This document shows, in pieces, positions 35,673 through 43,932 of a stretch of 64,000 bases of DNA. The first letter of the stretch is position 1; the number at the start of each line of letters is the position of its first letter. The stretch lies in the NCBI GenBank assembly GCA_020634495.1, contig JACKBR010000017.1, forward strand, positions 1 to 64,000. The letters run 5' to 3'. The notes under the pieces were generated by a model. It saw only the letters and a program-made list of their open reading frames with translations, was not told where the DNA came from and did no database searches. This DNA is from Ardenticatenaceae bacterium. GTDB taxonomy: Bacteria; Chloroflexota; Anaerolineae; Promineifilales; Promineifilaceae. A program made the translations under genes and the position numbers.

Positions 35673-36494
35673 TCACTCACTGGTCATTTCAGAATCCAAT
35701 CCCGTTAGCCAGCGGGTGAGGGCAAAGGCAACGATGGCCAGGCCCAACAAAATGATCGCGGTAATGAAGGTGATGCGTAAATCGCGCTCCAGCGAGGCGT
35801 AGACGAGCAGCGGCATGGTTTGGGTGCGGCCTTGCAGGTTCCCGGCAAACAAAATAGTCGCCCCAAACTCCCCCAAAGCCCGTGCCCAGCTGAGGATTAT
35901 ACCGGCCAGGAGTCCATTGCGGCTAAGCGGCAGCATGATATGCCAGAAAATTTGCCAGCGGTTGGCCCCATCCACCGCTGCGGCGTCTTCATAAACGCGG
36001 GGCAGCGCGGCAAACCGGCTTTGGGCGGCGCGAATGTAAAAGGGGGAAGCGACAAATACCTGGGCCAGGACAACGGCCGTTCCCGAAAATGTAATCGTAA
36101 TGCCCAGTTCGGCCAGCGGCAGGCCAATCAGCCCGCGCCGGCCAAAGACGGCCAGCAGTCCTAATCCAGCCACCACAGGCGGCATCACGATGGGCAATTC
36201 TATGAAAATGGCCAGCAGCCGCTTAAAGCGCAGCGGGTAGCGTGCCAGCAGGTAAGCCAACGGCGTCCCCAAAAAGATGATGAGCAGCACGCTCATTGCC
36301 GTGGTGGAAAAGCTGATGAGGATGGCGCTGGCGATGCTGCTTTGGTCTAACACGGCCGTTCCCGGCAGCGTGAGCGCCCGCCACACCAACCCAATCAGAG
36401 GGATAATGAGGAAAAATGTCATGGTAGCGGCCAAAACGGCCGTAAGACGTTCAATCCAAATGGACGAGACAGCAAATCTGGCAGATCGGGACAT
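35673..36494 (-). CDS. modB: Molybdate ABC transporter permease
   Basis: 273 residues with about six membrane helices. ModB/CysU-type permease: PIVMPPVVAGLGLLAVFGR, and the cytoplasmic loop YEDAAAVDGANRWQIFWHIMLPL that docks to the ATPase, followed by ARALGEFGATILFAGN, which is diagnostic for ModB/CysW/CysT. With ModA upstream on the same strand (six-base gap) the substrate is molybdate or tungstate. No modC ATPase gene is found in the window; the nearest ATPase is proV on the other strand. The stop lies directly beside the multi-hairpin element. Confidence 0.92.
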   Translation of the reverse strand: MSRSARFAVSSIWIERLTAVLAATMTFFLIIPLIGLVWRALTLPGTAVLDQSSIASAILISFSTTAMSVLLIIFLGTPLAYLLARYPLRFKRLLAIFIELPIVMPPVVAGLGLLAVFGRRGLIGLPLAELGITITFSGTAVVLAQVFVASPFYIRAAQSRFAALPRVYEDAAAVDGANRWQIFWHIMLPLSRNGLLAGIILSWARALGEFGATILFAGNLQGRTQTMPLLVYASLERDLRITFITAIILLGLAIVAFALTRWLTGLDSEMTSE

Positions 36495-36500
36495 AAACGA

Positions 36501-37313
36501 TTATTTGCTGGGAGCCGGGCCAAAACCCCACTCGGCCAAAATGGCCTGCCCTTCAGCGCTTAGCGTAAAGTCGATAAACTGCTGGGCCAGGGCTGGCTGG
36601 GGAGCATCGGTAACCAGGGCGATGGGATACAGCGCAACCACGTTTTGCGCTTCCGGGAAAGGAATTAGCGCCACGTTCTCGGCCAGGTCAGAGGCAACAT
36701 CTGTGCGGTAAACCATGCCTGCGTCTGCTTCGCCCAGGGCCACTTGGGCCACAATTTGCCGCACATTTTGGCCTTCGGAAACGAGGTTTGCGTAAATTTG
36801 GGACTGCGTGTCGGCATCCAGCGTTTGCAGCACAAGGTCGCTATAATCGCGCACGGGTACGCCGGGGGCCGCCAGGATCAGCTGCACTTCTGGTCGGGCT
36901 AAATCAGCCAGGCTGGTGATGTTGGCGGGGTTTCCGGCCGGGACAATGAGGGCCAGCTGGTTGGTGGCAAAGGTTTGGATGCTGTCTGGCTGAATGCGGT
37001 TGGCAGAAACGGCCGTCATCATCTGCGCTTCATTGGCGGAGGCAAAGATATCGGCCACAGCGCCCTCTTGGAGCTGCACCGCCAGGTTGGAAGAGCCAGC
37101 AAAGCTAAAGGCCAGGTCAATGCCCCCACCTTGCGCTTTGACAAAGGCGTGCCCCAGCTCAGAAAATACATCTGTCAGGGAAGACGCTGCCAAAATGGTA
37201 ATGTTGGGATTTTTTTGCACGGGGGCATCAGAAACGGCCGTGCAGCCCGCCAGCAGCCCACAAAATGCCAAAATGCCCCACAGCCAGCCCCACATCGAAC
37301 ATTTAATCTTCAT
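36501..37313 (-). CDS. modA: Molybdate-binding lipoprotein
   Basis: 270 residues from the ATG at 37313, which AGGA precedes. A lipoprotein signal ends in LLAGC. The mature part is ModA-like: ITILAASSLTDVFSELGHAF, FSFAGSSNLAVQLQEGAVADIFASAN, QTFATNQLALIVPAGNP, AQVALGEADAGMVYRTDV. The Ser of AASS and of GSSN and the late Tyr (MVYRTD) match oxyanion-binding positions of ModA. It delivers molybdate/tungstate to ModB. An intrinsic terminator just upstream (37334-37371) separates it from the betaine-binding protein gene, so it should have its own promoter, which I could not identify with certainty. Confidence 0.93.
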   Translation of the reverse strand: MKIKCSMWGWLWGILAFCGLLAGCTAVSDAPVQKNPNITILAASSLTDVFSELGHAFVKAQGGGIDLAFSFAGSSNLAVQLQEGAVADIFASANEAQMMTAVSANRIQPDSIQTFATNQLALIVPAGNPANITSLADLARPEVQLILAAPGVPVRDYSDLVLQTLDADTQSQIYANLVSEGQNVRQIVAQVALGEADAGMVYRTDVASDLAENVALIPFPEAQNVVALYPIALVTDAPQPALAQQFIDFTLSAEGQAILAEWGFGPAPSK

Positions 37314-37333
37314 AAAAAAACATCCTGAAAACA

Positions 37334-37371
37334 ATAAAAAAAGCGGGTTTTTGCCAGGGCAGCAACCCGCT
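37334..37371 (-). terminator. Intrinsic terminator after the betaine-binding protein gene
   Basis: On the minus strand, AGCGGGTT / AACCCGCT arms (37371-37364 and 37349-37342) are followed by seven T residues. It ends transcription from the gene at 38474 before modA. Confidence 0.8.
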
Positions 37372-37424
37372 TCATCTCAAACCTGGCTAATTGTCCTCAA
37401 AACTTTCAACTGTTCAAGTCCGTT

Positions 37425-37500
37425 TCCAGGCCCTCACCCTTCCCTAAAAAATGGGGGAAACGCCTCCTCTCCTTCGTAAGGAGAGGGCTGGAGTGAGGGT
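37425..37500. repeat. CCCTCACCC...GGAGTGAGGG foldback repeat
   Basis: CCCTCACCCTTCCC at left and GGAGTGAGGGTA at right enclose TCTCCTTCGTAAGGAGAGG, a small hairpin. This wording is a common dispersed element in bacteria. Confidence 0.6.
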
Positions 37501-37511
37501 AGTAAAAGATT

Positions 37512-38474
37512 TTAAGGCAGCCAGGCGCGCCAAACATCTTCGTTGGCATCCACCCAGGCCTGGGCCGCATCTTCTACGGACTGCCCGTCGATTTCTACAG
37601 CAGCAATCATGCTGATCTGATCTTCGGTAGTGTAGTTCATGTTTGCCAGCAGGGTATGCGCATCTGGCGCGGCCTCTGCCAGGCCAGACCAGAAGATTTT
37701 GAACAGATCATCGCCAGGGTAGTCACAATCAACGCCGCCAGCATCAGCCGTGGCGTAGCAGTCGTCGCTGTAGGCTGGCAGCTCTACGCGGGTCAGATCA
37801 TATTTGGCATGGATGGAATGGGGCGTCCAGAAGTAAAACAGCACCGGCTCTTCCCGGCTGTAGGCAGAATCTAGCTGGGCCAGGATCGCTTCTTCTGAAC
37901 CGGCAAAAACCACCTCAAAGGGCATGCTTAAATTGCTGATGATGTCGCCGTCGTACTGGACAAAACTGGGGTCGCCGCCCAGGAATTGGCCGAGATCACC
38001 TGTTTCGGCCGTGGCAAAAAGTACGGCCGTTTCTGGTTTGGTGAATCCTTCCCAGGTGGCTAGGCTGGCATCTTGTGCCAACATGTAGCTGGGCATGTAC
38101 CAGCCGATGCGCCCCACGGGGCCAAGCAACCCGCCGTTTTCCACGGTACCTGCGTCGTCAATGAATTCAGCGACGTTATCGGCGTGGCCAGAAGGCCAAA
38201 CTTCCAGGCTGGCGTGGGCTTCACCTGTTGCCAAGGCAGACCATTGGGCATTTTCATCGAGCGAAACGGTTTCTACAGGATAGCCTAGCTCATTTTCTAG
38301 CAAAATTTTAGCGACGGCCACGTTCAGCTCAGAGGCAGACCAGGCGTTTTCTACGAGGACAAGGGTCATTTTGTCGCCGGATTCTGCTGCATCGTCGCCG
38401 GAGCCACAGGCTGCCACGAGCAACGCAAGCAGCAGCAAGAGAAATAAAGGGGCATACTTCCATTTCATTTTCAT
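37512..38474 (-). CDS. proX: Glycine betaine ABC transporter substrate-binding lipoprotein
   Basis: 320 residues from the ATG at 38474, preceded by AAGGAG. The lipoprotein signal ends LVAAC. OpuAC/ProX features: LVENAWSASELNVAVAKILL, ELGYPVETVSLDE, SLEVWPSGHADNVAEF, and FYFWTPHSIHAKYDLTRVELP; Trp residues of these motifs would form the aromatic box for the quaternary amine. It is the binding partner of the ATPase and double permease at 32.2-35.5 kb but is encoded on the opposite strand with modBA in between. Its transcript ends at the terminator at 37334-37371. Choline or carnitine are possible alternative ligands. Confidence 0.92.
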   Translation of the reverse strand: MKMKWKYAPLFLLLLLALLVAACGSGDDAAESGDKMTLVLVENAWSASELNVAVAKILLENELGYPVETVSLDENAQWSALATGEAHASLEVWPSGHADNVAEFIDDAGTVENGGLLGPVGRIGWYMPSYMLAQDASLATWEGFTKPETAVLFATAETGDLGQFLGGDPSFVQYDGDIISNLSMPFEVVFAGSEEAILAQLDSAYSREEPVLFYFWTPHSIHAKYDLTRVELPAYSDDCYATADAGGVDCDYPGDDLFKIFWSGLAEAAPDAHTLLANMNYTTEDQISMIAAVEIDGQSVEDAAQAWVDANEDVWRAWLP

Positions 38475-38570
38475 TATTTTCTCCTTCCTCACATAGACTT
38501 TTGTCAAGTTTGTGGAGTATAGCAGTCAACATCTATGCAGGCGACAATAAGGAAGAGTGAGGCTGTGGTG

Positions 38571-38598
38571 GAAACGGCCGTGTTCCGTTTACAATGCA
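38571..38598. repeat. GAAACGGCCGTGTTCCGTTT element
   Basis: Extended form of the ACGGCCGT site, GAAACGGCCGTGTT(C/T)CGTTTACAAT-like. Similar copies start at 41801, 43460 and 44360, all in gaps and in the same orientation ahead of plus-strand genes or divergent gaps. Confidence 0.6.
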
Positions 38599-38744
38599 CC
38601 TATGCTGAAAGGTTGCCTGGCCTGGTTTATGAGTAGAAGATGAGAACAGCCATTGCCCTGTCATGTTGCCCCATCTCATTGCGACGTCTTTACAGAACGG
38701 CAAAATAAAGCCAAAATCTACCAAACAAAAACAAGGAGAGTATC

Positions 38745-39197
38745 ATGAGCCAAAGCAAGGGCAGCACCAAGAAAACCGACGGATTCACCGACGAAGAACG
38801 GGCGGCGATGAAAGAGCGCGCCAAAGAGCTAAAAGCAGAAAAGCGCACAAAAAAGAACAAGGCCGACGGCGAAAGCGACCTGCTGGCTAAAGTTGCTGAA
38901 ATGCCAGAAGCGGATCGCGTCATGGCCACACGCCTGCACGAGATCATGAAAGCCCACGCGCCAGGCCTGGCACCCAAAACCTGGTACGGAATGCCCGCCT
39001 ACGCCAACAGCGACGGCAAGGTCGTCTGCTTCTTCCAAAGCGCAGCCAAGTTCAATGCCCGCTACGCCACCCTGGGCTTTCAGGACACCGCCAATCTTGA
39101 CGACGGGGCGATGTGGCCCACTTCCTTCGCCCTCAAGGCACTGAGCGACACCGAAGAAGCAAAGATCATTGCCCTGGTGAAGCAAGCGGTAAGCTAA
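38745..39197 (+). CDS. DUF1801-family protein
   Basis: 150 residues. A Lys/Glu-rich helical N-terminus ([20 protein letters not shown]) precedes a YdhG-like DUF1801 fold: [20 protein letters not shown], then [20 protein letters not shown] and a C-terminal [17 protein letters not shown]. Proteins of this group are small, soluble and of unknown biochemical role; some have been linked to stress and iron/copper handling. AAGGAGAG precedes the ATG. Next come the DGPF and ECF42 genes, whose families often occur with DUF1801 genes, so a joint regulon is plausible but unproven. Confidence 0.87.
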   Translation: MSQSKGSTKKTDGFTDEERAAMKERAKELKAEKRTKKNKADGESDLLAKVAEMPEADRVMATRLHEIMKAHAPGLAPKTWYGMPAYANSDGKVVCFFQSAAKFNARYATLGFQDTANLDDGAMWPTSFALKALSDTEEAKIIALVKQAVS

Positions 39198-39204
39198 AGA
39201 ATAA

Positions 39205-39305
39205 TAATCCACAGATTCCGCAGATTTGCGCAACTTGCGCTCGCAGATTTTTCGCTTAATTCTCTGTAAACTCTGCGCTTACTCTGCGAAACTCCGTGTT
39301 CCGCT
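39205..39305. repeat. CAGATTCCGCAGATT and CTCTGCGAAACTCCGTG repeats
   Basis: Composite of the CNCAGATT family and the reverse strand of the ACAGAG family between two plus-strand genes. It ends just before the ribosome site of the DGPF gene. Confidence 0.65.
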
Positions 39306-39331
39306 TTTTTAATTTCGAAGGAGACAAAATC

Positions 39332-39682
39332 GTGAAATATATGCTTTTGATGTACGCCAGCGAGGCAGAAGCGCCAAATTTTGCGCCCGAAGAGCTACAG
39401 GCCATTGGCAAAGAGTGGCAAACCTTGTTGAAGGAGGCCAAAGCCGCCGGAGTGCTGCTGGCCAATAACGGGTTGGCTCCCATTACAACCGCTACCACCG
39501 TGCGCCTTCGGGAGGGCAGGGCATTAACCGTAGACGGCCCGTTTGCCGAAACGCATGAGCAGTTGGGTGGATTTTTGATGCTAGATTGTCAGGACCTGGA
39601 TGAAGCGATTGATTGGGCAAAAAAGGTTCCCCAGGCGCGGTACGGCTCGGTGGAAATACGGCCGCTTTGGGATCAGGTTTAG
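39332..39682 (+). CDS. YCII-related / DGPF-domain protein
   Basis: 116 residues from a GTG at 39332 (GAAGGAGA nine bases before it). The family hallmark DGPFAETHEQLGGF is intact, with the N-terminal strand MKYMLLMYASEAEAP. DGPF proteins are dimeric alpha/beta-barrel proteins of unknown activity that are encoded beside ECF42 sigma factors, as here (the sigma gene starts 90 bases downstream). They are thought to be targets or effectors of that sigma factor. The catalytic-looking His in AETHEQ and the Asp in DGPF are kept. An upstream in-frame GTG would lie inside a repeat and is unlikely. Confidence 0.92.
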   Translation: MKYMLLMYASEAEAPNFAPEELQAIGKEWQTLLKEAKAAGVLLANNGLAPITTATTVRLREGRALTVDGPFAETHEQLGGFLMLDCQDLDEAIDWAKKVPQARYGSVEIRPLWDQV

Positions 39683-39699
39683 GGTTCATGCGCTCACTA

Positions 39700-39765
39700 A
39701 AGAGGGCCACGCAAAGGCGCAAGGAAAATCTGTGCAATCTGCGTAATCTGTGGATTTTTCATTTA
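39700..39765. repeat. GCAATCTGCGTAATCTGTGG repeat
   Basis: CACGCAAAGGCGCAAGG followed by AATCTGTGCAATCTGCGTAA, two of the dispersed word families, between the DGPF and sigma factor genes. Confidence 0.65.
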
Positions 39766-39772
39766 AATAAAA

Positions 39773-41101
39773 ATGACCGTAACAAAGCAGATTGAAGCAA
39801 CGTTTCGTGAGGAATACGGCCGTGTCATGGCCACCCTCATTAGCCAGCTTGGCGATTTTGCCCTGGCAGAAGATGCGCTGCAAGATGCCCTGGTGAATGC
39901 GCTGGAACGCTGGCCGCGTGACGGCGTTCCGCGCAATCCTGGGGCCTGGTTAACGGCCGTTGCCAAACGGCGGGCCATCGACCGCCTGCGCCGGGCCAAC
40001 ACCCAGGAACGCCACACGGCCAATCTTGATTTAGCCGGAATTTTGGCCACAGAGTTCACAGAGGGTTTAGAGGCGAAAGTTACTTTCTCAGATTCCTCTT
40101 TTTCCTCTGTGGCTTTATCGGATAAATTCTTACTCACCCAGGACGAACCCGACATGGATGAATCCATTCCCGACGAACGGCTCAAGCTGATGTTCACCTG
40201 CTGCCATCCGGCCCTGGCATTGGAAGCGCAGGTGGCCCTGACGCTGCACACGCTGGGCGGTTTGTCTACACCTGAGGTGGCGCGCGCTTTTCTGGTGCCG
40301 GTGCCCACGATGGCTCAGCGACTGGCCCGCGCCCGGCGCAAAATCCGCGATGCGGGCATCCCCTACCGCGTGCCGCCCGCCCATCTGCTGCCGGAACGGC
40401 TGGACGCGCTGCTGGCCGTCATTTACCTCATCTTCAACGAGGGCTATGTGGCCACCAGCAGCCTGGGTGACAAAGCACTCACCCGACAAGACCTGTGCGG
40501 CGAAGCAATTCGTTTGGGCCGCGTGCTGGCTGCCTTGCTGCCGCAAAGCGCCGAGGCGTGGGGCTTACTGGCGCTGATGCTGCTGCATGATTCGCGGCGT
40601 GAAACGCGGCTCAATGCGGCAGGTGAGCTGGTTTTGTTAGAAGATCAGGATCGCAGCCGCTGGGACAAAGCCAAAATTGAAGAGGGTACGGCGGCGCTGG
40701 ACACGGCGTTGACCCTGTTTGCCCCCGGCCCGTACCAGGTACAGGCGGCCATCAGTGCGCTTCATGCGGCAGCGGAAACGGCCGTATCCACCGATTGGCC
40801 TCAAATAGCCGCCCTGTACAACACATTGGTCATCATGATTCCTTCACCTGTGGTTGAGGTGAACCGGGCCGTGGCGGTGGCCATGGCCCAAAGCCCAGCC
40901 GCTGGCTTAACCCTGCTGCTCCGCATTGAGGGTGCGGCCGATTTTTACCCCTACCATGCCGCCCGCGCCGACTTGCTGCGGCGCACCAATCAGCTAGAAG
41001 CCGCCGCCGATGCGTATGAACAAGCCATCGCCCTCTGCGGCAACAGCGCCGAGCGGGCTTACCTGCAACGGCAGCTAGACAAATTACTAAATCGGCCGTA
41101 G
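39773..41101 (+). CDS. ECF42-type RNA polymerase sigma factor with TPR-like extension
   Basis: 442 residues. Sigma-2 region with [18 protein letters not shown] and [14 protein letters not shown]42 hallmark [15 protein letters not shown]; sigma-4 region with [20 protein letters not shown]; and the long C-terminal helical extension (about 190-440) with [11 protein letters not shown] and [22 protein letters not shown]. Pairs with DGPF proteins; no anti-sigma gene is seen, as usual for ECF42. Between the sigma-2 region and DERLKLMF an insertion of about 28 residues ([20 protein letters not shown] and following) is encoded by a dispersed repeat. The natural linker is shorter. The insertion lies between domains, so function may be preserved. 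Confidence 0.93.
   Translation: MTVTKQIEATFREEYGRVMATLISQLGDFALAEDALQDALVNALERWPRDGVPRNPGAWLTAVAKRRAIDRLRRANTQERHTANLDLAGILATEFTEGLEAKVTFSDSSFSSVALSDKFLLTQDEPDMDESIPDERLKLMFTCCHPALALEAQVALTLHTLGGLSTPEVARAFLVPVPTMAQRLARARRKIRDAGIPYRVPPAHLLPERLDALLAVIYLIFNEGYVATSSLGDKALTRQDLCGEAIRLGRVLAALLPQSAEAWGLLALMLLHDSRRETRLNAAGELVLLEDQDRSRWDKAKIEEGTAALDTALTLFAPGPYQVQAAISALHAAAETAVSTDWPQIAALYNTLVIMIPSPVVEVNRAVAVAMAQSPAAGLTLLLRIEGAADFYPYHAARADLLRRTNQLEAAADAYEQAIALCGNSAERAYLQRQLDKLLNRP
40047..40112 (+). repeat. ACAGAG-type repeat inside the sigma factor gene
   Basis: CCACAGAGTTCACAGAGG at left and CCTCTTTTTCCTCTGTGG at right with matching eight-base ends form a foldback within the coding sequence. It is the same family as the intergenic elements near 24.8 and 33.3 kb. 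Confidence 0.75.
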
Positions 41102-41129
41102 GTCGAATTGACAAGCCGACCCAAATTGA

Positions 41130-41195
41130 AAGTCCACAGATTGCGCAGATTGCGGACAGATTTTTCTCTGCGTTCTCCGCGCCCTCTGCGGTAAA
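41130..41195. repeat. CCACAGATTGCGCAGATT / CTCCGCGCCCTCTGCGG repeats
   Basis: Same composite as at 39.2 kb, between the sigma factor and the next gene. Confidence 0.65.
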
Positions 41196-41216
41196 ATTAT
41201 GTTCAGAGGAGACAAA

Positions 41217-41657
41217 ATGAGTAGCTGGCACGAATTCACCCAACAAGCCCCGGAATTCGCTAAATTTGGACAGAGCCGCTTTACCAGCGGCGTCGCCTAC
41301 CTGGGCACCATCCGCCCGGACGGCGGCCCGCGGGTGCATCCAGTCACGCCGATCATGGGCGAGGAGCTGTTTTTGTTTATGGAACCCACCTCGCCCAAAG
41401 GCAAAGATTTGCAGCGAGACCCGCGCTATTCGCTGCATTGTTCAGTTGAAGATTCCGGCGGCGGCGGTGGCGAGTTTTACGTTCGGGGGCGGGCGATGCT
41501 GGTTGATGATCCGCTTCTCCGCGAACAAGCTGTGCAGGCTGCGTCCTATGCGCCCCAGGAGCGTTATATTTTGTTTGTGTTGGCAGTTGAGTTTGCTTTT
41601 ATGAATGTTTATATTGAGGGTGAAGCGCACCCCCAACGCTGGCGGGCAACAGTTTAG
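41217..41657 (+). CDS. Pyridoxamine 5'-phosphate oxidase-like flavin protein
   Basis: 146 residues from the ATG at 41217 (AGAGGAGA before it; an ATG at 41199 overlaps that ribosome site). Split-barrel FMN-binding fold: VAYLGTIRPDGGPRVHPVTP, ELFLFMEPTSPKGKDLQRDP, RYSLHCSVED, GEFYVRGRAMLVDDP. The layout matches small PNPOx-like flavoenzymes or F420/heme-binding relatives. Cofactor and substrate cannot be assigned. It follows the ECF42 gene after a repeat and could belong to the same stress regulon. Confidence 0.88.
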   Translation: MSSWHEFTQQAPEFAKFGQSRFTSGVAYLGTIRPDGGPRVHPVTPIMGEELFLFMEPTSPKGKDLQRDPRYSLHCSVEDSGGGGGEFYVRGRAMLVDDPLLREQAVQAASYAPQERYILFVLAVEFAFMNVYIEGEAHPQRWRATV

Positions 41658-41697
41658 ACATTTTTGGTTCTTTGGGAATTCGCGGGATCGAGCCTGA

Positions 41698-41760
41698 CGT
41701 GATGCGTGATTCGTGAAACGTGACCAGAGAAAATCACGCATCACGTTTCACGTTTCACGG
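41698..41760. repeat. GTGATTCGTGAAACGTG foldback repeat
   Basis: CGTGATGCGTGATTCGTGAA at left faces CACGCATCACGTTTCACG at right. It is downstream of the flavin protein gene and is the only member of this word family seen here. Confidence 0.7.
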
Positions 41761-41861
41761 TTTCAACCCCGCAAAATCCTGAAGACCCACATTTTTTTAG
41801 GAAACGGCCGTATTCCGATTACAATTGCCCCATGACTGAAAAGTAAGCATAGGTGGCTGAC

Positions 41862-42266
41862 ATGAATAAACTGCAAGACCATATCAATACGGCTAAACGA
41901 ACGGGCAACATCGAATTTTTCATCGAAGAGCGAAGTGAGGAATTTGTCATTAGCCGGATGCCGGTGCAGCCCGGCATTCTCAATCCGTTTGGCACGGTTC
42001 AGGCAGGTGCCATGATCTGGCTGGCGGACGTGACGGCTACCGTCCTGGCTTTAACCGGGCAGCAGCTTGGCGAGGGCGGTAAGGGGTTTCCCCTGGCGAT
42101 TGACCTGCACACGTCACTGCTGAGCAACCAGAGGGATGGCGACATTAAGGCGGAGGCCAGATTTGTCCGCCGAGGCCGAACTGTGACCGTTATCAGAACC
42201 CGCGTCACGGGAAATGACGACCGGCTGCTGGCCGAAATAACCTCAACCCACATTCCAGCGAAGTAA
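41862..42266 (+). CDS. PaaI-type hotdog thioesterase
   Basis: 134 residues from the ATG at 41862 (AGGTGG before it). Hotdog fold of the PaaI/YdiI group: GILNPFGTVQAGAMIWLADV with the catalytic-type Gly-Thr/Asp region and the central helix, then PLAIDLHTSLLSNQRDGDI and AEARFVRRGRTVTVIRTRV. Hydrolyses acyl-CoA thioesters, probably aromatic or medium chain. The usual catalytic Glu/Asp of the helix is probably the Asp of WLADV. Stop and start of the next gene overlap (TAATG), so the two are co-translated. Confidence 0.9.
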   Translation: MNKLQDHINTAKRTGNIEFFIEERSEEFVISRMPVQPGILNPFGTVQAGAMIWLADVTATVLALTGQQLGEGGKGFPLAIDLHTSLLSNQRDGDIKAEARFVRRGRTVTVIRTRVTGNDDRLLAEITSTHIPAK

Positions 42267-42535
42267 TGTTTATGAATATTGATTGGCACTCCATTTTTGT
42301 CCCCAGCGAACCCATTCTGGAAACAATTATTCGCGGCACATGGTTTTACAACCCGCCCGCGCTGCTTTTGGTGAAGAACGGCCGTCTCCTCCCCAAAAAC
42401 ATGCGCCAGGAACTCATCACCGAAGATGAACTGCTTGCCCAACTGCACCACGCCGGGCTGGAAGAGATTCGCCAGGTGCGCGAAGCATACATGGAAGGCG
42501 ACGGCACGATTACGTTTATTCGCAGGCGGGAGTAG
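42266..42535 (+). CDS. Internally shortened YetF/DUF421-type protein
   Basis: 89 residues, against about 160-230 for the family. The N-terminus IDWHSIFVPSEPILETIIRG is the start of a DUF421 protein. It jumps directly (at TWFYNPPALLLVKNG) to the soluble C-terminal domain: NGRLLPKNMRQELITEDELL, then IRQVREAYMEGDGTITFI. The three membrane helices that should lie between are missing, so the product would be soluble. The join is in frame and may be a deletion relic or a stable small protein. Its last 85 bases are duplicated at 44266-44350. It is translationally coupled to the thioesterase. Confidence 0.8.
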   Translation: MFMNIDWHSIFVPSEPILETIIRGTWFYNPPALLLVKNGRLLPKNMRQELITEDELLAQLHHAGLEEIRQVREAYMEGDGTITFIRRRE

Positions 42536-42561
42536 TTTGGGCTTTTACCAAAGTGGGGAAT

Positions 42562-42613
42562 TTCACGCGAAGGCGCAAAGATTCCAGGTGTAAACCTTTG
42601 CGCCTTCGCGTGA
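42562..42613. repeat. CACGCGAAGGCGCAAAG inverted repeat
   Basis: TCACGCGAAGGCGCAAAG and CTTTGCGCCTTCGCGTGA are perfect complements around a short loop (ATTCCAGGTGTAAAC). It could end transcription after the YetF-like gene although no T run follows. Confidence 0.75.
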
Positions 42614-42704
42614 GTAAAACTGACATCGGTAAAAGCTTGGAGGGAGTAGTTTTGGGGGAAGCGGCCGTTTTCCACTATTACTGCAAGAAAACGGCCGCTG
42701 CGGT

Positions 42705-43340
42705 TTATTCCACGCCGTCTGGCGTGATCAGAATCGGGGGATTGTCCGCCCAGACCAGACTGTATTCAGCCGCCACATTGGGAATCGTGCACACCTGGAC
42801 AAAAGCCTCGTCCAGCCAACCACCCATGTTGCAGATGGTAATAAAGCGGTTGTCGGCAATTTCAAAAAGGAAAGGAAACGTGGCTGCGTCAACGGCCGTT
42901 GGATCCAAAAATTCAATTTGCAGATCCGTTTGCTCGTTTTCAAACGTTTCCAGCGACAAATTCTCATAATCCGGCACTGTGCCGTCGGGGCGGGTCAGCG
43001 AAATGACCAAAAAGGCCGCATTGTCATGCTGCGGCGCACTGTCGCGCACGGTCGTGGTGATGTAGGCTGAGGCAACCACAAATTCTCCACTCTTGGCTGT
43101 GGTGATGACGGCCGTTTCAGAATCTGGCATACTGCTGGAGCTATCTTCCGCTGTCGTTGGTTCAGGCATTGGCGCACTGGTCTCCTCGGGGGCAACGGTC
43201 ACAACGGCCGTTTGCTCGCCCTGGTCATTTGCGGCTGAGAGCGCTTGTTCTGATTCTTGCCCTGCTGAAGTTGCACAAGCTGCCAGAACTAAAAACAAGA
43301 TGCTTAGTGCCATCCATTGAATCCATCGTTGGTGTCTCAT
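42705..43340 (-). CDS. Lipoprotein of unknown function
   Basis: 211 residues. Lipoprotein signal (WMALSILFLVLAAC). A low-complexity Glu/Ser/Thr/Pro segment (about 25-75) leads to a beta-rich domain: GEFVVASAYITTTVRDSAPQ, NAAFLVISLTRPDGTVPDYE, TFPFLFEIADNRFITICNMG. The pattern of strands resembles DUF4352-like immunoglobulin folds on the cell surface, but similarity is weak. Four ACGGCCGT sites fall in or beside it and code for Thr-Ala-Val in the spacer. It is read toward the YetF-like gene. No partner is apparent. Confidence 0.75.
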   Translation of the reverse strand: MRHQRWIQWMALSILFLVLAACATSAGQESEQALSAANDQGEQTAVVTVAPEETSAPMPEPTTAEDSSSSMPDSETAVITTAKSGEFVVASAYITTTVRDSAPQHDNAAFLVISLTRPDGTVPDYENLSLETFENEQTDLQIEFLDPTAVDAATFPFLFEIADNRFITICNMGGWLDEAFVQVCTIPNVAAEYSLVWADNPPILITPDGVE

Positions 43341-43549
43341 CAGAAACCTCCATAATAAATGTGGCGGCTAAATTGCCGCACAAGCGGCGAAATATAACCC
43401 CATCAATGGGTTCAACTTGACGGGTAGACTACGTTTTCTATACGTGGGTGTGAGGTGTGGAAACGGCCGTGTTTCATTTGTGATACACTTTCCCTCGATA
43501 GTCGCGTCGTCTAAATTCAATAAATTCGATTAGAAATTTACAATCAGGT

Positions 43550-43579
43550 TTGACATACCATCCCCCAATGGCGTATGAT
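43550..43579 (+). promoter_or_regulatory. Promoter of the HigBA module
   Basis: TTGACA (43550-43555), 18 bases, TATGAT (43574-43579), 36 bases before the toxin ATG. Confidence 0.7.
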
Positions 43580-43614
43580 TTCAGTGCGCCAAGGGATTTC
43601 ATCTTGAGGTAGCT

Positions 43615-43932
43615 ATGGTTATTGTTGAGACATCGCTATTTACCAAGCAAGTGCAAAAGCTTTTGACTGATGAAGCTTACAGGCAATTACAATCTGATCT
43701 GGCAAGCCGCCCGGACTTAGGTGCAATTATTCCGGGGAGCGGCGGTCTACGAAAGGTTCGTTGGGGCTATGGTGGGCAAGGCAAACGTAGCGGGGTACGG
43801 GTCATTTACTATTGGGCAGTTTCAGAAGATCATTTGTTGATGCTTATGATGTACCCCAAAAATGTGCAAGACAATTTATCTCCGGCCCAATTGAAAATGC
43901 TCAGGCAGATTGTAGAGGAAGAATACAAATGA
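43615..43932 (+). CDS. higB: RelE/HigB-type toxin
   Basis: 105 residues. RelE-like mRNA interferase fold: ETSLFTKQVQKLLTDEAYRQ, then GSGGLRKVRWGYGGQGKRSG with the basic residues of the active site, VRVIYYWAVSEDHLLMLMMY and a C-terminal LKMLRQIVEEEYK. Such toxins cut mRNA on the ribosome. The toxin comes first and overlaps the antitoxin start by four bases (ATGA), the HigBA order. AT-richer than its surroundings. It has its own good promoter. Intact. Confidence 0.9.
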   Translation: MVIVETSLFTKQVQKLLTDEAYRQLQSDLASRPDLGAIIPGSGGLRKVRWGYGGQGKRSGVRVIYYWAVSEDHLLMLMMYPKNVQDNLSPAQLKMLRQIVEEEYK

